Positions 52,580 to 61,223 of a stretch of 64,000 bases of DNA are shown here, piece by piece. The notes below the pieces were generated by a model. That model had not been told where the DNA came from, made no database searches, and saw nothing but the letters and a program-made list of their open reading frames with translations. Positions within the stretch are counted from its first letter, which is position 1. Each line of letters begins with the position of its first letter. Where the stretch lies: NCBI GenBank assembly GCA_005768755.1, contig VAFL01000001.1, positions 412,870 to 476,869 of the forward strand, read 5' to 3'. The position numbers and the translations under genes were made by a program. The DNA is from Paracoccus denitrificans. Its GTDB lineage: Bacteria > Pseudomonadota > Alphaproteobacteria > Rhodobacterales > Rhodobacteraceae.

Positions 52580-53490
52580 CGCAATATGATCCGCGCGAGC
52601 TGCGCAATGCGTTCGGCACATTCATGACAGGCGTGACCGTGGTCACCGCCAAGACCGCTGACGGGACGCCTATCGGCTTTACCGCGAACTCCTTCAGCTC
52701 TGTGTCGTTGGACCCGCCGCTGGTTCTCGTGTGTCTGGCAAACAGCTCCAGCAATTATCAGGCATTCACCTCTGCCGACGGTTTTGCCGTGAACATTCTG
52801 TCCGAAGCGCAAAAGCATGTGTCGAACACGTTCGCGCGCCCGGTCGAAGATCGCTTTGCCACCGTGGACTGGCGGGACGGGCCGAACGGCGGGCCGGTGA
52901 TCGATGGCGTGTCGGCCTGGTTCGACTGCTCGATGTTCAAGACGGTTGAGGCCGGCGATCACATCATTCTGATCGGAAAGGTCGAAGGGTTTGAAGCCAA
53001 CGCGGCGCCTGGACTGGGATATGCGCGTGGCGCCTATGTGACGCCTGCCGCCGAACTTGCCGCGTTGGAACCGCATCACGACATGATTGTGTCGGTGCTT
53101 GTCCAGCTTGACGGCAAGGTTCTTCTGGTCGAGGCGAAGGACGGCCTTGTCCTGCCGGAAGGTCGGGTCGGCAAGGACGGCGTATCCCAGACGCTGCAGG
53201 CTGTCGTGTCCAGCACCGGTATGACGGCAGAGCCGGGCTTCATCTATTCGGTCTACGAGGATTCGGACCGCAAAAGTCAGCATATCACCTTCCAATGTGC
53301 AGCCGAGGACGGTCAGCCGACGCTTGGCGCGTTCACCGATCTTTCGGATGAAAATCTGCAACGGGTGACTGATCCGGCGACGCGCACGATGCTGCATCGC
53401 TTCCGCGAGGAAAGCCGGATTGGAAATTTCGGCATCTACTACGGCAATCAGCAAAGCGGGCACGTTCGCACCATTACCGCAGGGAGGTAG
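52576..53490 (+). CDS. Flavin reductase fused to a degenerate Nudix-like domain
   Basis: 304 residues, nearly twice a normal flavin reductase. Residues 1-160 are the FMN-binding reductase (FGTFMTGVTVVTAKTADG, FSSVSLDPPLVLVC, GFAVNILSE). Residues about 170-300 resemble a Nudix fold (DMIVSVLVQLDGKVLLVEA, LVLPEGRVGKDGVSQTLQAV), but the Nudix-box REUxEE residues are missing, so hydrolysis is unlikely; ligand sensing or flavin binding is possible. It should feed reduced flavin to the luciferase-like enzyme encoded 4 bp downstream. Confidence 0.85.
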   Translation: MTQYDPRELRNAFGTFMTGVTVVTAKTADGTPIGFTANSFSSVSLDPPLVLVCLANSSSNYQAFTSADGFAVNILSEAQKHVSNTFARPVEDRFATVDWRDGPNGGPVIDGVSAWFDCSMFKTVEAGDHIILIGKVEGFEANAAPGLGYARGAYVTPAAELAALEPHHDMIVSVLVQLDGKVLLVEAKDGLVLPEGRVGKDGVSQTLQAVVSSTGMTAEPGFIYSVYEDSDRKSQHITFQCAAEDGQPTLGAFTDLSDENLQRVTDPATRTMLHRFREESRIGNFGIYYGNQQSGHVRTITAGR

Positions 53491-53494
53491 CACC

Positions 53495-54532
53495 ATGAAA
53501 TTTTCACTTTTCGCGCATATGGAGCGTATCTCGGCGGATCAGAACCAGCGCCAGCTGTATGACGAGTTTCTGGCATTGTGCCGCATCGCGGATGAGGGCG
53601 GCATGCACGCGATCTGGACTGGTGAACATCATGGCATGAACTTCACCATTGCACCGAACCCGTTCATCAGCCTGGTCGATGTCGCGCGTCATACAAAGAA
53701 TGTTCGACTTGGTACCGGCACCGTCATCGCGCCATTCTGGCATCCGATCCGATTGGCCGGAGAGGCGGCCATGACTGACATCATCACCGATGGCCGTCTG
53801 GATCTGGGCATCGCACGCGGCGCGTATAATTTCGAATACGAACGGATGCTGCCCGGGCTGGATGCCTGGGGCGCCGGTCAGCGGATGAGAGAGCTGGTTC
53901 CCGCCGTAAAGGCGCTGTGGAAGGGTGACTACGCCCATGAAGGCGAGTTCTGGTCCTTCCCCAAGACCACATCGGCGCCACAGCCACTGCAACAGGATGG
54001 CCCGCCGATCTGGGTCGCGGCCCGTGATCCGAACAGCCACGAATTTGCCGTTGCGCAAGGTTGCAATGTTCAGGTCACGCCACTGTGGAAGGGCGAGGAA
54101 GAGATTTCGCTGTTGATTGATACGTTCAACGCGGCCTGCCAGAAGTTCGCGGACAAACCGCGCCCGAAAATCATGCTGCTTCTGCACACCTATGTTGCCG
54201 ACAGCGCCGCGGACGTGAAGCAGGCCGCCGAAGAACTCAACCGGTTCTACAACTATTTCGGCGCGTGGTTCATGAACAAGCGCGAGATCAATCAGGGCCT
54301 GATCGCGCCACTGAGCGACGAAGAAATAGCCGGCCATCCGTTCTATTCGCCCGAGGCGATGGAGCGGGATCTGGTCATAGGAGAGCCGGAAACCGTCATC
54401 AGGCGGCTGAAGCATTACGAAAAGCTTGGCTATGATGAATATGCGTTCTGGATTGATTCCAGCATGCCCTTTGACCGCAAGAAGGCCTCGCTTGAACGGT
54501 TCATTTCCGAGGTCATGCCAGCGTTCGGTTAG
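53495..54532 (+). CDS. Luciferase-like (LLM class) flavin-dependent monooxygenase
   Basis: 345 residues of the bacterial-luciferase TIM-barrel family: MHAIWTGEHHGMNFTIAPNP, VRLGTGTVIAPFWHPIRLAGE and RLDLGIARGAYNFEY. It uses reduced FMN and O2, here most likely from the upstream reductase, to oxidise an organic substrate. ATG 53495 follows AGGGAGG. The operon places it between a hydrolase/reductase and an aldehyde dehydrogenase, a typical order for oxidative cleavage. Substrate unknown. Confidence 0.88.
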   Translation: MKFSLFAHMERISADQNQRQLYDEFLALCRIADEGGMHAIWTGEHHGMNFTIAPNPFISLVDVARHTKNVRLGTGTVIAPFWHPIRLAGEAAMTDIITDGRLDLGIARGAYNFEYERMLPGLDAWGAGQRMRELVPAVKALWKGDYAHEGEFWSFPKTTSAPQPLQQDGPPIWVAARDPNSHEFAVAQGCNVQVTPLWKGEEEISLLIDTFNAACQKFADKPRPKIMLLLHTYVADSAADVKQAAEELNRFYNYFGAWFMNKREINQGLIAPLSDEEIAGHPFYSPEAMERDLVIGEPETVIRRLKHYEKLGYDEYAFWIDSSMPFDRKKASLERFISEVMPAFG

Positions 54533-54541
54533 GAGGTCGCG

Positions 54542-56008
54542 ATGCAACGCTTCCAGCAGTATATCGACGGGGAGTTTTCGGACGGCTCCGCGCAGTTCGA
54601 AAGTCTCGATCCTGCGACCGGAAAGCCCTGGGCCCTGATGCCAGAGGCGCGGCGTGATGATGTGGATCGCGCCGTCGATGCCGCCGACCGCGCCTTCCGC
54701 AGCCCCGAATGGGCCGGCATGACGGCCAGCCAGCGCGGTAGATTGCTGCTGAAACTGGCGGAACTGGTCGCGGAGCAAGCGCCCCGGCTGGCAGAGCTGG
54801 AGACGCGCGACACCGGCAAGATCATCCGCGAGACAAGTGCCCAGATCGCCTATGTGGCCGAGTATTACCGCTATTACGCCGGGCTCGCCGACAAGATCGA
54901 AGGCGCGCATCTGCCGATCGACAAGCCCGATATGGAGGTCTGGCTGCGGCGCGAGCCAATCGGCGTCGTGGCAGCCATCGTGCCGTGGAACTCTCAGCTT
55001 TTCCTGTCAGCGGTCAAGATCGGCCCCGCCTTGGCGGCGGGCTGCACCATGGTCCTGAAAGCATCCGAAGAGGCACCGGCGCCGCTTCTGGAATTTGCCC
55101 GCATCTTTGATCAGGCCGGATTTCCGAAGGGTGTTCTGAACGTCATCACCGGGTTTGGCGCGCAATGCGGTTCGGTTCTGACCAGCCATCCCAAGGTTGC
55201 GCATGTCGCCTTCACGGGTGGCCCGGCGACTGCGCGCCATATCGTGCGCAACTCGGCAGAAAATCTTGCCTCAACGTCGCTGGAACTTGGGGGGAAATCG
55301 CCGTTCATCGTCTTTGAAGATGCCGATATAGAAAGCGCGGTGAATGCCCAGGTCTCGGGCATATTCGCCGCCACTGGACAAAGTTGCGTCGCAGGCTCAC
55401 GGCTGGTTGTGCATAATTCGATCAAGGACGCCTTTCTGGCGCGCCTTCGTGAAAAGGCCGAAGCGGTCGTCATCGGTGCGCCCAATGACATGGCGACCGA
55501 GGTTGGTCCGCTGTGCACCTCGCGCCAAAGCGATCATGCGCAATCCCTCATCGCGGCGTCCGTCGCACAGGGTGCAAAGCTGATCACGGGCGGTTCTGCC
55601 CTGGACCGCGAAGGCTTCTTTTTCCCGCCGACCATCCTCGACTGCTCGGATGTGCCACAGGCACCCTGCATCACGCAGGAATTCTTTGGCCCGGTCCTGT
55701 CCGTCGTCGGCTTCGATACCGAGGCCGAGGCGATCGAGATTGCAAATTCCACGCAGTACGGGCTGGCGTCGGGCCTGTTTACCCGCGACCTGACGCGCGC
55801 GCATCGGATGATCAGGATGATCCGCGCCGGGATCGTCTGGGTGAACACCTATCGCGCTGTCAGTCCAATCGCGCCCTTTGGCGGGCACGGCCTGTCCGGG
55901 CATGGGCGCGAAGGCGGGCTGGCGGCCGCATTGGATTACACGACCGTCAAAACGGTCTGGCTGCGGACAAGTGACGATCCGATCCCGGATCCGTTTGTCA
56001 TGCGCTGA
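54542..56008 (+). CDS. Aldehyde dehydrogenase (betaine-aldehyde/benzaldehyde-like)
   Basis: 488 residues with the complete ALDH set: Asn in VPWNSQL, Glu in LELGGKSP (near residue 247), catalytic Cys in TGQSCVAGS (near residue 282) and the C-terminal EFFGPVLSV. It oxidises an aldehyde to an acid with NAD(P)+, presumably the product of the preceding monooxygenase or hydrolase. The BCCT transporter follows by 22 bp. Confidence 0.92.
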   Translation: MQRFQQYIDGEFSDGSAQFESLDPATGKPWALMPEARRDDVDRAVDAADRAFRSPEWAGMTASQRGRLLLKLAELVAEQAPRLAELETRDTGKIIRETSAQIAYVAEYYRYYAGLADKIEGAHLPIDKPDMEVWLRREPIGVVAAIVPWNSQLFLSAVKIGPALAAGCTMVLKASEEAPAPLLEFARIFDQAGFPKGVLNVITGFGAQCGSVLTSHPKVAHVAFTGGPATARHIVRNSAENLASTSLELGGKSPFIVFEDADIESAVNAQVSGIFAATGQSCVAGSRLVVHNSIKDAFLARLREKAEAVVIGAPNDMATEVGPLCTSRQSDHAQSLIAASVAQGAKLITGGSALDREGFFFPPTILDCSDVPQAPCITQEFFGPVLSVVGFDTEAEAIEIANSTQYGLASGLFTRDLTRAHRMIRMIRAGIVWVNTYRAVSPIAPFGGHGLSGHGREGGLAAALDYTTVKTVWLRTSDDPIPDPFVMR

Positions 56009-56030
56009 AAATGAACGTCAGGGGGACAAC

Positions 56031-57686
56031 ATGACGTCTATCAAACCACCAATCAAAGACCTTGATATCCCGACCGAGCAGAACGGCTTTTATGAAGGTT
56101 TCTCGAAGGCTGTGGCTCTAGGATCGAAAAGCCTGATCGGGATTCTGATCCTTTGGGCGATTGTTGTTCCGGAAAGCGCGGGTTCCGTGCTGACCAGCAT
56201 CAGGTCGACGATCGATGCCAATACCGGCACCTGGTACATGTATGTCATGGCCTTCTATCTTGTGGTCTGCGTCGCATTGGCGCTTTGGCCCGCGACTGGC
56301 CGCATCCGTCTGGGCCCGGCCGACAGCCGCCCCGAGTTTTCCAGCTTTTCATGGATCGCCATGATGATCGGTGCCGGCACGGGCATCGGCATGCTGACCT
56401 ATTCGACGGCAGAGCCGCTTTATCATTTTGCATCCAACCCCGAGATCATCATGGGTGAAGCGGCTGCATCCTCGCCGGAAAGTGTCCGTGATGCGATGAA
56501 GTGGTCGCTGTTCCACTGGGGTCTTTCGGCTTGGGGCTGTTATGGCATGATTGGCCTGGCGCTGGCATTTTTTGCCTATGTCCGCGGCCTGCCGCTGACA
56601 ATCCGTTCGGCGCTGACGCCGCTTTTCGGGCGCTCGCTTGAGGGGACGCTGGGTCATGTCATCGACATTGTTTCGGTCATCGCCACCGTCCTGGGTGTCG
56701 CGGTGACGCTTGGCTATGGGGTGGCGCAGTTTGCCGCCGGAATTCACAATATCACCGGAATGGACTGGCTGATGAATGCCGAGGGCGAGCCGACATTGGC
56801 TGCCATGCTGCTGGCACTGATCGTCGTGATGGGGCTGTCGACGCTGTCGGCGCTGTCCGGGGTCGGAAAGGGCATCAAGTGGCTGTCCAACATCAACATG
56901 GGTTTGTCGTTCTTCGTTCTTGCCTTTCTGCTAATTTTCGGCTCGACAATGTTCGCCCTGCGCTCTTTGTTCGTGGGTATCTGGGACTACATCATCGCCT
57001 TGCCAGCCATGGTGCTGACGGTCTGGCGACCCGACGGGGTCGAGGGCAGCGTTGCAACGCAGCTTGCCGAGTGGCAGGGCGCATGGACGATCTTCTATTG
57101 GGCCTGGTGGATCGCGTTCGCACCCTTTGTGGGCCTGTTCCTTGCCCGGATATCCAGAGGACGGACTATCCGCGAATATGTGCTTGGCGCAATGATCGTG
57201 CCGACCCTGATTCACTGCGTCTGGTTTTCCTTTGCAGGAGGAACCGCAATAGACCTGACCTTGAATGGCGGCGCGGGGGATCAGATCGCTGGCGCGGGGA
57301 TCAGTTCCCAGCTGTTTGAGATCGTGAACTATATCCTTTCGCCCGCATTGGCGAAGCTGATGTCCGGGGTGCTCGTCGTGTTGTTGATGACCTATCTGGT
57401 AACCTCGGCGGATTCGGCGGTGCTGGTCATCAATACGATCTCGGCAGGGGGTGACGAAGGGCCGAAAGCGCGGATTCATATCCTGACCTGGGGTCTGATC
57501 ATGACGCTCGTCATCGGCGGACTTCTGGCGGCTGGTGGGCTTGATGCGATCAATACGGCGATGATCATCGGCGCGCTGCCCTTCTCGGTCGTGATGGCGC
57601 TGATGGGAGTCGCCCTGATCAAGGCGCTGATCCGCGATGGCATGCGCAAAAGACACGCCGAAGAAAGCCGGAAAGCGCCGACATGA
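56031..57686 (+). CDS. BCCT-family transporter
   Basis: 551 residues with about 12 membrane helices. Family marks are the glycine-rich GAGTGIGMLTY (about residue 110) and the Trp-rich segment FYWAWWIAFAPFVGLFLARISRG, split across helix 8 and its loop. BCCT proteins import betaine, choline, carnitine or related zwitterions. As the last gene of the catabolic operon it is the likely importer of the pathway substrate, which would then be a quaternary amine or similar zwitterion. ATG 56031 has a GGGGGA site upstream. Confidence 0.92.
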   Translation: MTSIKPPIKDLDIPTEQNGFYEGFSKAVALGSKSLIGILILWAIVVPESAGSVLTSIRSTIDANTGTWYMYVMAFYLVVCVALALWPATGRIRLGPADSRPEFSSFSWIAMMIGAGTGIGMLTYSTAEPLYHFASNPEIIMGEAAASSPESVRDAMKWSLFHWGLSAWGCYGMIGLALAFFAYVRGLPLTIRSALTPLFGRSLEGTLGHVIDIVSVIATVLGVAVTLGYGVAQFAAGIHNITGMDWLMNAEGEPTLAAMLLALIVVMGLSTLSALSGVGKGIKWLSNINMGLSFFVLAFLLIFGSTMFALRSLFVGIWDYIIALPAMVLTVWRPDGVEGSVATQLAEWQGAWTIFYWAWWIAFAPFVGLFLARISRGRTIREYVLGAMIVPTLIHCVWFSFAGGTAIDLTLNGGAGDQIAGAGISSQLFEIVNYILSPALAKLMSGVLVVLLMTYLVTSADSAVLVINTISAGGDEGPKARIHILTWGLIMTLVIGGLLAAGGLDAINTAMIIGALPFSVVMALMGVALIKALIRDGMRKRHAEESRKAPT

Positions 57687-57867
57687 GCCGTCACGAAACG
57701 AAGATCGGCAACAATGAGTGCTGTTAGGAATGCCGAGCTTCTTCTTGAAAGTGCGTTCATCTATGGGCAGGGGCGCGGCGCAGGCGATTGCCGCTAAGTC
57801 GCAGTCACGGCAGGGCAATTGGAATACACTGACGCCGCGCACTTGATGCAAAATCGTTTGAAAATCG

Positions 57868-57897
57868 AAAAGGCGATCCCGAAGGATCGCCTTTTTT
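57868..57897. terminator. Bidirectional intrinsic terminator
   Basis: GGCGATCC (57872-57879), loop CGAA and GGATCGCC (57884-57891) form a perfect 8-bp stem followed by six T (57892-57897) and preceded by four A. It would end the BCCT operon on the plus strand and the tRNA-Asn transcript on the minus strand. Confidence 0.9.
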
Positions 57898-57919
57898 GCT
57901 TTGCAACCAAGTGGTTGAT

Positions 57920-57994
57920 TGGCTCCGGCGGTAGGGATCGAACCTACGACCAATTGATTAACAGTCAACTGCTCTACCGCTGAGCTACGCCGGA
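57920..57994 (-). tRNA. tRNA-Asn (anticodon GUU)
   Basis: 75 nt including an encoded CCA end (57920-57922). The acceptor stem pairs TCCGGCG with CGCCGGA and the discriminator base is G. The D-arm region (GCTCAGCGGTAGAGC), the anticodon loop CTGTTAA with GTT at plus-strand 57960-57962, and the T-arm GGTTCGATCC are all present. It terminates at the hairpin at 57868-57897. Confidence 0.95.
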
Positions 57995-58053
57995 ACACGG
58001 GCGTGATATAGCCGCCGATTTCCGGGCCGTCCAGAGGGTTCGTCGCAAAAATT

Positions 58054-58893
58054 TCATGCCAGTGAAAATTCTGTTTCTGCCGTAATCGGTGCCGTCGCAT
58101 TCAATGCGCCAAGCTCGGCCAGGGCGATCAGGTGGGCAAGGACGTTGCGGGCGGCGGCGGGCAAAAGTTGCGGCGGGATGTCATAGATGCGTTGCGCCAG
58201 CGTGGCCGCATCGGCGGGGCGGTCACGTAATGCGCGCATGATCTCGGCACTTCGGTTGCGGCGATGGGCGCGCAGCTCTGCGATGCGGCGCTGCGGATCC
58301 GCGATCGGGTCGCCATGGGCTGGCAACAGACGACGGGGGGACAGTGCGGCGATGCGGTCCAGACTGCGAAAATAATCGACCAGATCGCCGTCGGGCGGTG
58401 AGATGAGCGTCGAGGACCAGCCGAGCAGAATGTCACCACAGAACAACTGATCATCCCACAGGAAAGACAGGTGGTTCCCCATATGACCGGGCGTGTGAAC
58501 GGCTTGCAGCGACCACTCCGCGGAATTGATTCTATCGCCGTCGCGCAGGATCTGGTCAGGGCGAAATGAGTTGTCGCGGCCCTCTCCGCCCATGGTGCCG
58601 GCGGCAAGCGACTGCATCAGAAGCGAGCGGCCCTCATCGGCGGTGCCGAACGCAAGGACCGGCGCGCCCGTGGTTTTCGACAGAGCGGCCGCGCCTTCGG
58701 AATGGTCCAGATGGGCATGGGTGACAAGAATATGGGTGATGCGCCCGGCTACCGCGGCCATTATGGCGTCGTGGTGCGCGGCAATCGCCGGGCCGGGATC
58801 GATGACCGCAACCTCGGCGCTGCCCAGCAGGAACGTGTTGGTGCCCGGCCCGGTCAGAAGAGAGGGATTTGGGGCTAGGATCGTCGTCAGCAT
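58054..58893 (-). CDS. MBL-fold metallo-hydrolase (LACTB2-like)
   Basis: 279 residues. Metal-binding motif THAHLDHSEG (near residue 58), later ligands in HTPGHMGNHLSF and LPAHGDPI. The C-terminal part is a small winged-helix-like segment as in LACTB2-type enzymes, which act as thioesterase- or nuclease-like hydrolases. It is divergent from the sensor kinase across 61 bp. Substrate not assignable. Confidence 0.87.
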   Translation of the reverse strand: MLTTILAPNPSLLTGPGTNTFLLGSAEVAVIDPGPAIAAHHDAIMAAVAGRITHILVTHAHLDHSEGAAALSKTTGAPVLAFGTADEGRSLLMQSLAAGTMGGEGRDNSFRPDQILRDGDRINSAEWSLQAVHTPGHMGNHLSFLWDDQLFCGDILLGWSSTLISPPDGDLVDYFRSLDRIAALSPRRLLPAHGDPIADPQRRIAELRAHRRNRSAEIMRALRDRPADAATLAQRIYDIPPQLLPAAARNVLAHLIALAELGALNATAPITAETEFSLA

Positions 58894-58954
58894 CGTCGCG
58901 GGTTTTCCTTGGCGCTTTCCATGATTAACTTATCGCTGCAAGAAAAGGGGCGCC

Positions 58955-60307
58955 ATGCAAATCCGGGCAGATTTCGGTTGGCTGAAGCGGTTGATGCCGC
59001 GCGGGCTTTACGGGCGCGCCGTGCTGATCCTGCTGCTGCCGGTCTTTACCATGGTTCTGGTGGTTACGATTACATTCCTTCAGCGCCATTTCGAAGATGT
59101 GACCCGTCAGATGACCCGAAGCGTCGCGGGAGAGATCGCGTTCGTCGCCCGAAGCCTGGACCAGCAAGGCGATCCGCAGGCTGCGCTTGAATCGGCGCGG
59201 TGGGTGGCGGACAATCTGGGCCTTTTGCTGGAGGTGCCGGGCGGTCCGGCGGCGGAAAGCCGCGTGTTTTACGATATCTCAGGGCGGATCGTGGAGGATG
59301 AATTACGCTCGCAGATACCGGAATTGCGGGTTGTGGAGCTTGGCGACCTGAAGCAGGTCAGATTGGCGCTGGAAGGGCCGCATGGTCCATACGCGCTGAC
59401 ATTCCCGCGTGTCCGCGTCAGCGCGTCGAACCCTCATCAGTTGCTTGTGCTGCTGGGGTTCACAGCCGCATTGATGACGGTGATCGCGGGGATATTTCTG
59501 CGCAATCAATTGCGCCCGATCCGCAAGCTGGCCCTTGCCGCCGAGGATTACGGTCGCGGCCGCGTCACGGTCTATCGTCCAGGTGGCGCGACCGAGATCC
59601 GCAGCGCTGGCACCGCCTTTCTTGACATGCGAAGCAGGTTGGAGCGTCTGGCCGAGCAACGCGGCATGATGCTGAGCGGGATAAGCCACGACCTGCGCAC
59701 GCCGCTGACGCGCTTGCAGCTTTCGCTGTCCATGCTGTCGCCTGATATTGAGCCCGATGCCGAGGAAATCGCCGCAATGCGCCGCGACCTCGACGAGATG
59801 TCGCACATGATCAATGCGTTTCTGGCCTTTGCCCGCGACGCAGCCCAGGACGGGGCCGCGGCAGAGACACTGGCGCTTCTGCCATTCATCGAGCGGATCA
59901 TTGACGATGCAGCGCGTGCCGGTCAGCGGATCGAACTTGTTGCGCCAGATGTCAGTGACAGCGAAACCGCCACCTTCAGGCCCGACATTCTGCGCCGCGC
60001 GATCGAGAATCTCGTGGGTAATGCGGCCCGCTACGCCGAGACGACGCGGATACAGCTTGCAGCGACCCCGCGCACAGTCCGTATCGTGGTCGAGGATGAC
60101 GGCCCCGGCATCCCGGATGACCGGATCGAGGAAGCCTTGCGCCCGTTCACTCGACTGGATCCGGGCCGGTCCCGCAACAAGGGCGAGGGGGCAGGGCTGG
60201 GACTTGCCATCGCCGCCGATACCGCGCGCATGCTGGGCGGTCAGCTTCGCCTGGGGCGCAGCGAAAAGCTGGGCGGCCTGCGCGCCGAAATCGCTTTTCC
60301 ACGCTGA
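58955..60307 (+). CDS. EnvZ-like sensor histidine kinase
   Basis: 450 residues: a membrane helix about 21-43, periplasmic domain, a second helix about 165-185, HAMP, then DHp with phospho-acceptor His in SGISHDLRTPLTR (near residue 245). The ATPase domain has ENLVGNAARYA, EDDGPGIPD and GEGAGLGLAIA. It belongs to the EnvZ/OmpR-type group. No response-regulator gene is adjacent in this window (the upstream gene is MBL), so its partner is encoded elsewhere. Confidence 0.9.
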   Translation: MQIRADFGWLKRLMPRGLYGRAVLILLLPVFTMVLVVTITFLQRHFEDVTRQMTRSVAGEIAFVARSLDQQGDPQAALESARWVADNLGLLLEVPGGPAAESRVFYDISGRIVEDELRSQIPELRVVELGDLKQVRLALEGPHGPYALTFPRVRVSASNPHQLLVLLGFTAALMTVIAGIFLRNQLRPIRKLALAAEDYGRGRVTVYRPGGATEIRSAGTAFLDMRSRLERLAEQRGMMLSGISHDLRTPLTRLQLSLSMLSPDIEPDAEEIAAMRRDLDEMSHMINAFLAFARDAAQDGAAAETLALLPFIERIIDDAARAGQRIELVAPDVSDSETATFRPDILRRAIENLVGNAARYAETTRIQLAATPRTVRIVVEDDGPGIPDDRIEEALRPFTRLDPGRSRNKGEGAGLGLAIAADTARMLGGQLRLGRSEKLGGLRAEIAFPR

Positions 60308-60607
60308 TCTCGCCGGCACGGCAACGGATATCCGGGCAGCAGTAGTGGATACTGGGTTTTACGGCTGATGAAGATTTGCCAGGGGATTGGCGGCGCGAAC
60401 TTTGACGCCGCACGTCCTTCGGTTCCGTTTCCGCGTTGACGAATGGCGGGTCGCAGGCCGGATCGCCTTTACGTGGATCACCATCGACCGGCGCGACATC
60501 CGGGCCCGGGAAGAGCGTTCAAATGCGCGCTGCGCAGACCTTGCGGAGCGGGGTTTCGTGCACCATATCAATTGCCTCGGCACCCTGCTTTCCAAGGGGT
60601 CGCGTTG
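60308..60607. other. Non-coding gap after the kinase
   Basis: About 300 bp with no supported gene. A TTG-started frame at 60387-60611 has AGGGG almost touching its start codon and no recognised domain, so I do not call it. No terminator with a T run was seen just after the kinase. Confidence 0.45.
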
Positions 60608-60636
60608 TTGACAGCCAAGCCGAATCCGCCTATAGC
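60608..60636 (+). promoter_or_regulatory. Strong sigma-70-type promoter of the str operon
   Basis: TTGACA (60608-60613), a 17-bp spacer and TATAGC (60631-60636) give a near-consensus housekeeping promoter about 200 bp upstream of rpsL, as expected for a highly expressed ribosomal operon. Confidence 0.8.
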
Positions 60637-60645
60637 CCGCCCAAT

Positions 60646-60667
60646 CTGAAGGGTTCTTCTCCTTCAG
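60646..60667 (+). repeat. Hairpin at the start of the rpsL leader
   Basis: CTGAAGG (60646-60652) and CCTTCAG (60661-60667) form a 7-bp stem with an 8-nt loop right at the expected transcript start. It may protect the 5' end or take part in leader folding. Confidence 0.5.
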
Positions 60668-60718
60668 GGTCCAGAACCATATGGTCGAATTAAGGCCAAG
60701 TGCCTGTATTCACTGGAT

Positions 60719-60763
60719 AGCCCCTCCGCCCCCGCATGGGAACGGAAGGGCTTTGGCTTTTTG
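60719..60763 (+). terminator. Attenuator-like terminator in the rpsL leader
   Basis: AGCCCcTCCG (60719-60728) pairs with CGGAaGGGCT (60743-60752), one mismatch, and is followed by a T-rich stretch ending TTTTT near 60762. Between promoter and rpsL this looks like a conditional terminator, which could tune ribosomal protein output. No anti-terminator partner was proven. Confidence 0.6.
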
Positions 60764-60793
60764 CGATTCGCGCAACTGGCCGTCGAGAAGTGG

Positions 60794-60810
60794 CGCAGCC
60801 GACGGCTGCG
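60794..60810 (+). repeat. 7-3-7 inverted repeat before rpsL
   Basis: CGCAGCC-GAC-GGCTGCG is a perfect short hairpin 29 bp upstream of the rpsL start codon. It is a candidate translational-control stem, for example for autoregulation by a ribosomal protein of the operon. Confidence 0.5.
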
Positions 60811-60839
60811 AGTATTGACAGAGCAAAACGGGGAACCGA

Positions 60840-61211
60840 ATGCCTACGATCCAACAGCTGATCCGCAAGCCGCGGCAGCCGAAAGTGCAGCGCTCGAAGT
60901 CGCAGCACCTTCAAGGATGCCCGCAGAAGCGCGGCGTCTGCACCCGCGTCTATACCACGACGCCGAAGAAACCGAACTCCGCTATGCGTAAGGTCGCCAA
61001 GGTGCGCCTGACGAACGGGTTCGAAGTCATCTCCTACATCCCGGGCGAAAAGCACAACCTTCAGGAACACAGCGTCGTGCTGATCCGTGGCGGTCGTGTG
61101 AAAGACCTTCCGGGTGTCCGTTACCACATCCTGCGCGGTGTGCTGGATACCCAGGGCGTCAAGGATCGTCGTCAGCGTCGTTCGAAATACGGCGCGAAGC
61201 GTCCGAAATAA
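60840..61211 (+). CDS. rpsL: 30S ribosomal protein S12
   Basis: 123 residues, essentially the full family sequence: GCPQKRGVCTRVYTTTPKKPNSA and RGGRVKDLPGVRYH. The lysines whose mutation gives streptomycin resistance are wild type (in TPKKPNS and GGRVKDL). It sits at the decoding centre of the 30S subunit and opens the str operon. GGGGAA precedes the ATG. Confidence 0.98.
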   Translation: MPTIQQLIRKPRQPKVQRSKSQHLQGCPQKRGVCTRVYTTTPKKPNSAMRKVAKVRLTNGFEVISYIPGEKHNLQEHSVVLIRGGRVKDLPGVRYHILRGVLDTQGVKDRRQRRSKYGAKRPK

Positions 61212-61223
61212 GGAGAGACACAG

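Noticed and set aside
60387..60611. A 74-codon TTG-started frame before the str promoter.
   Set aside because: AGGGG nearly touches the start codon, no domain is recognisable, and the frame runs into the promoter.
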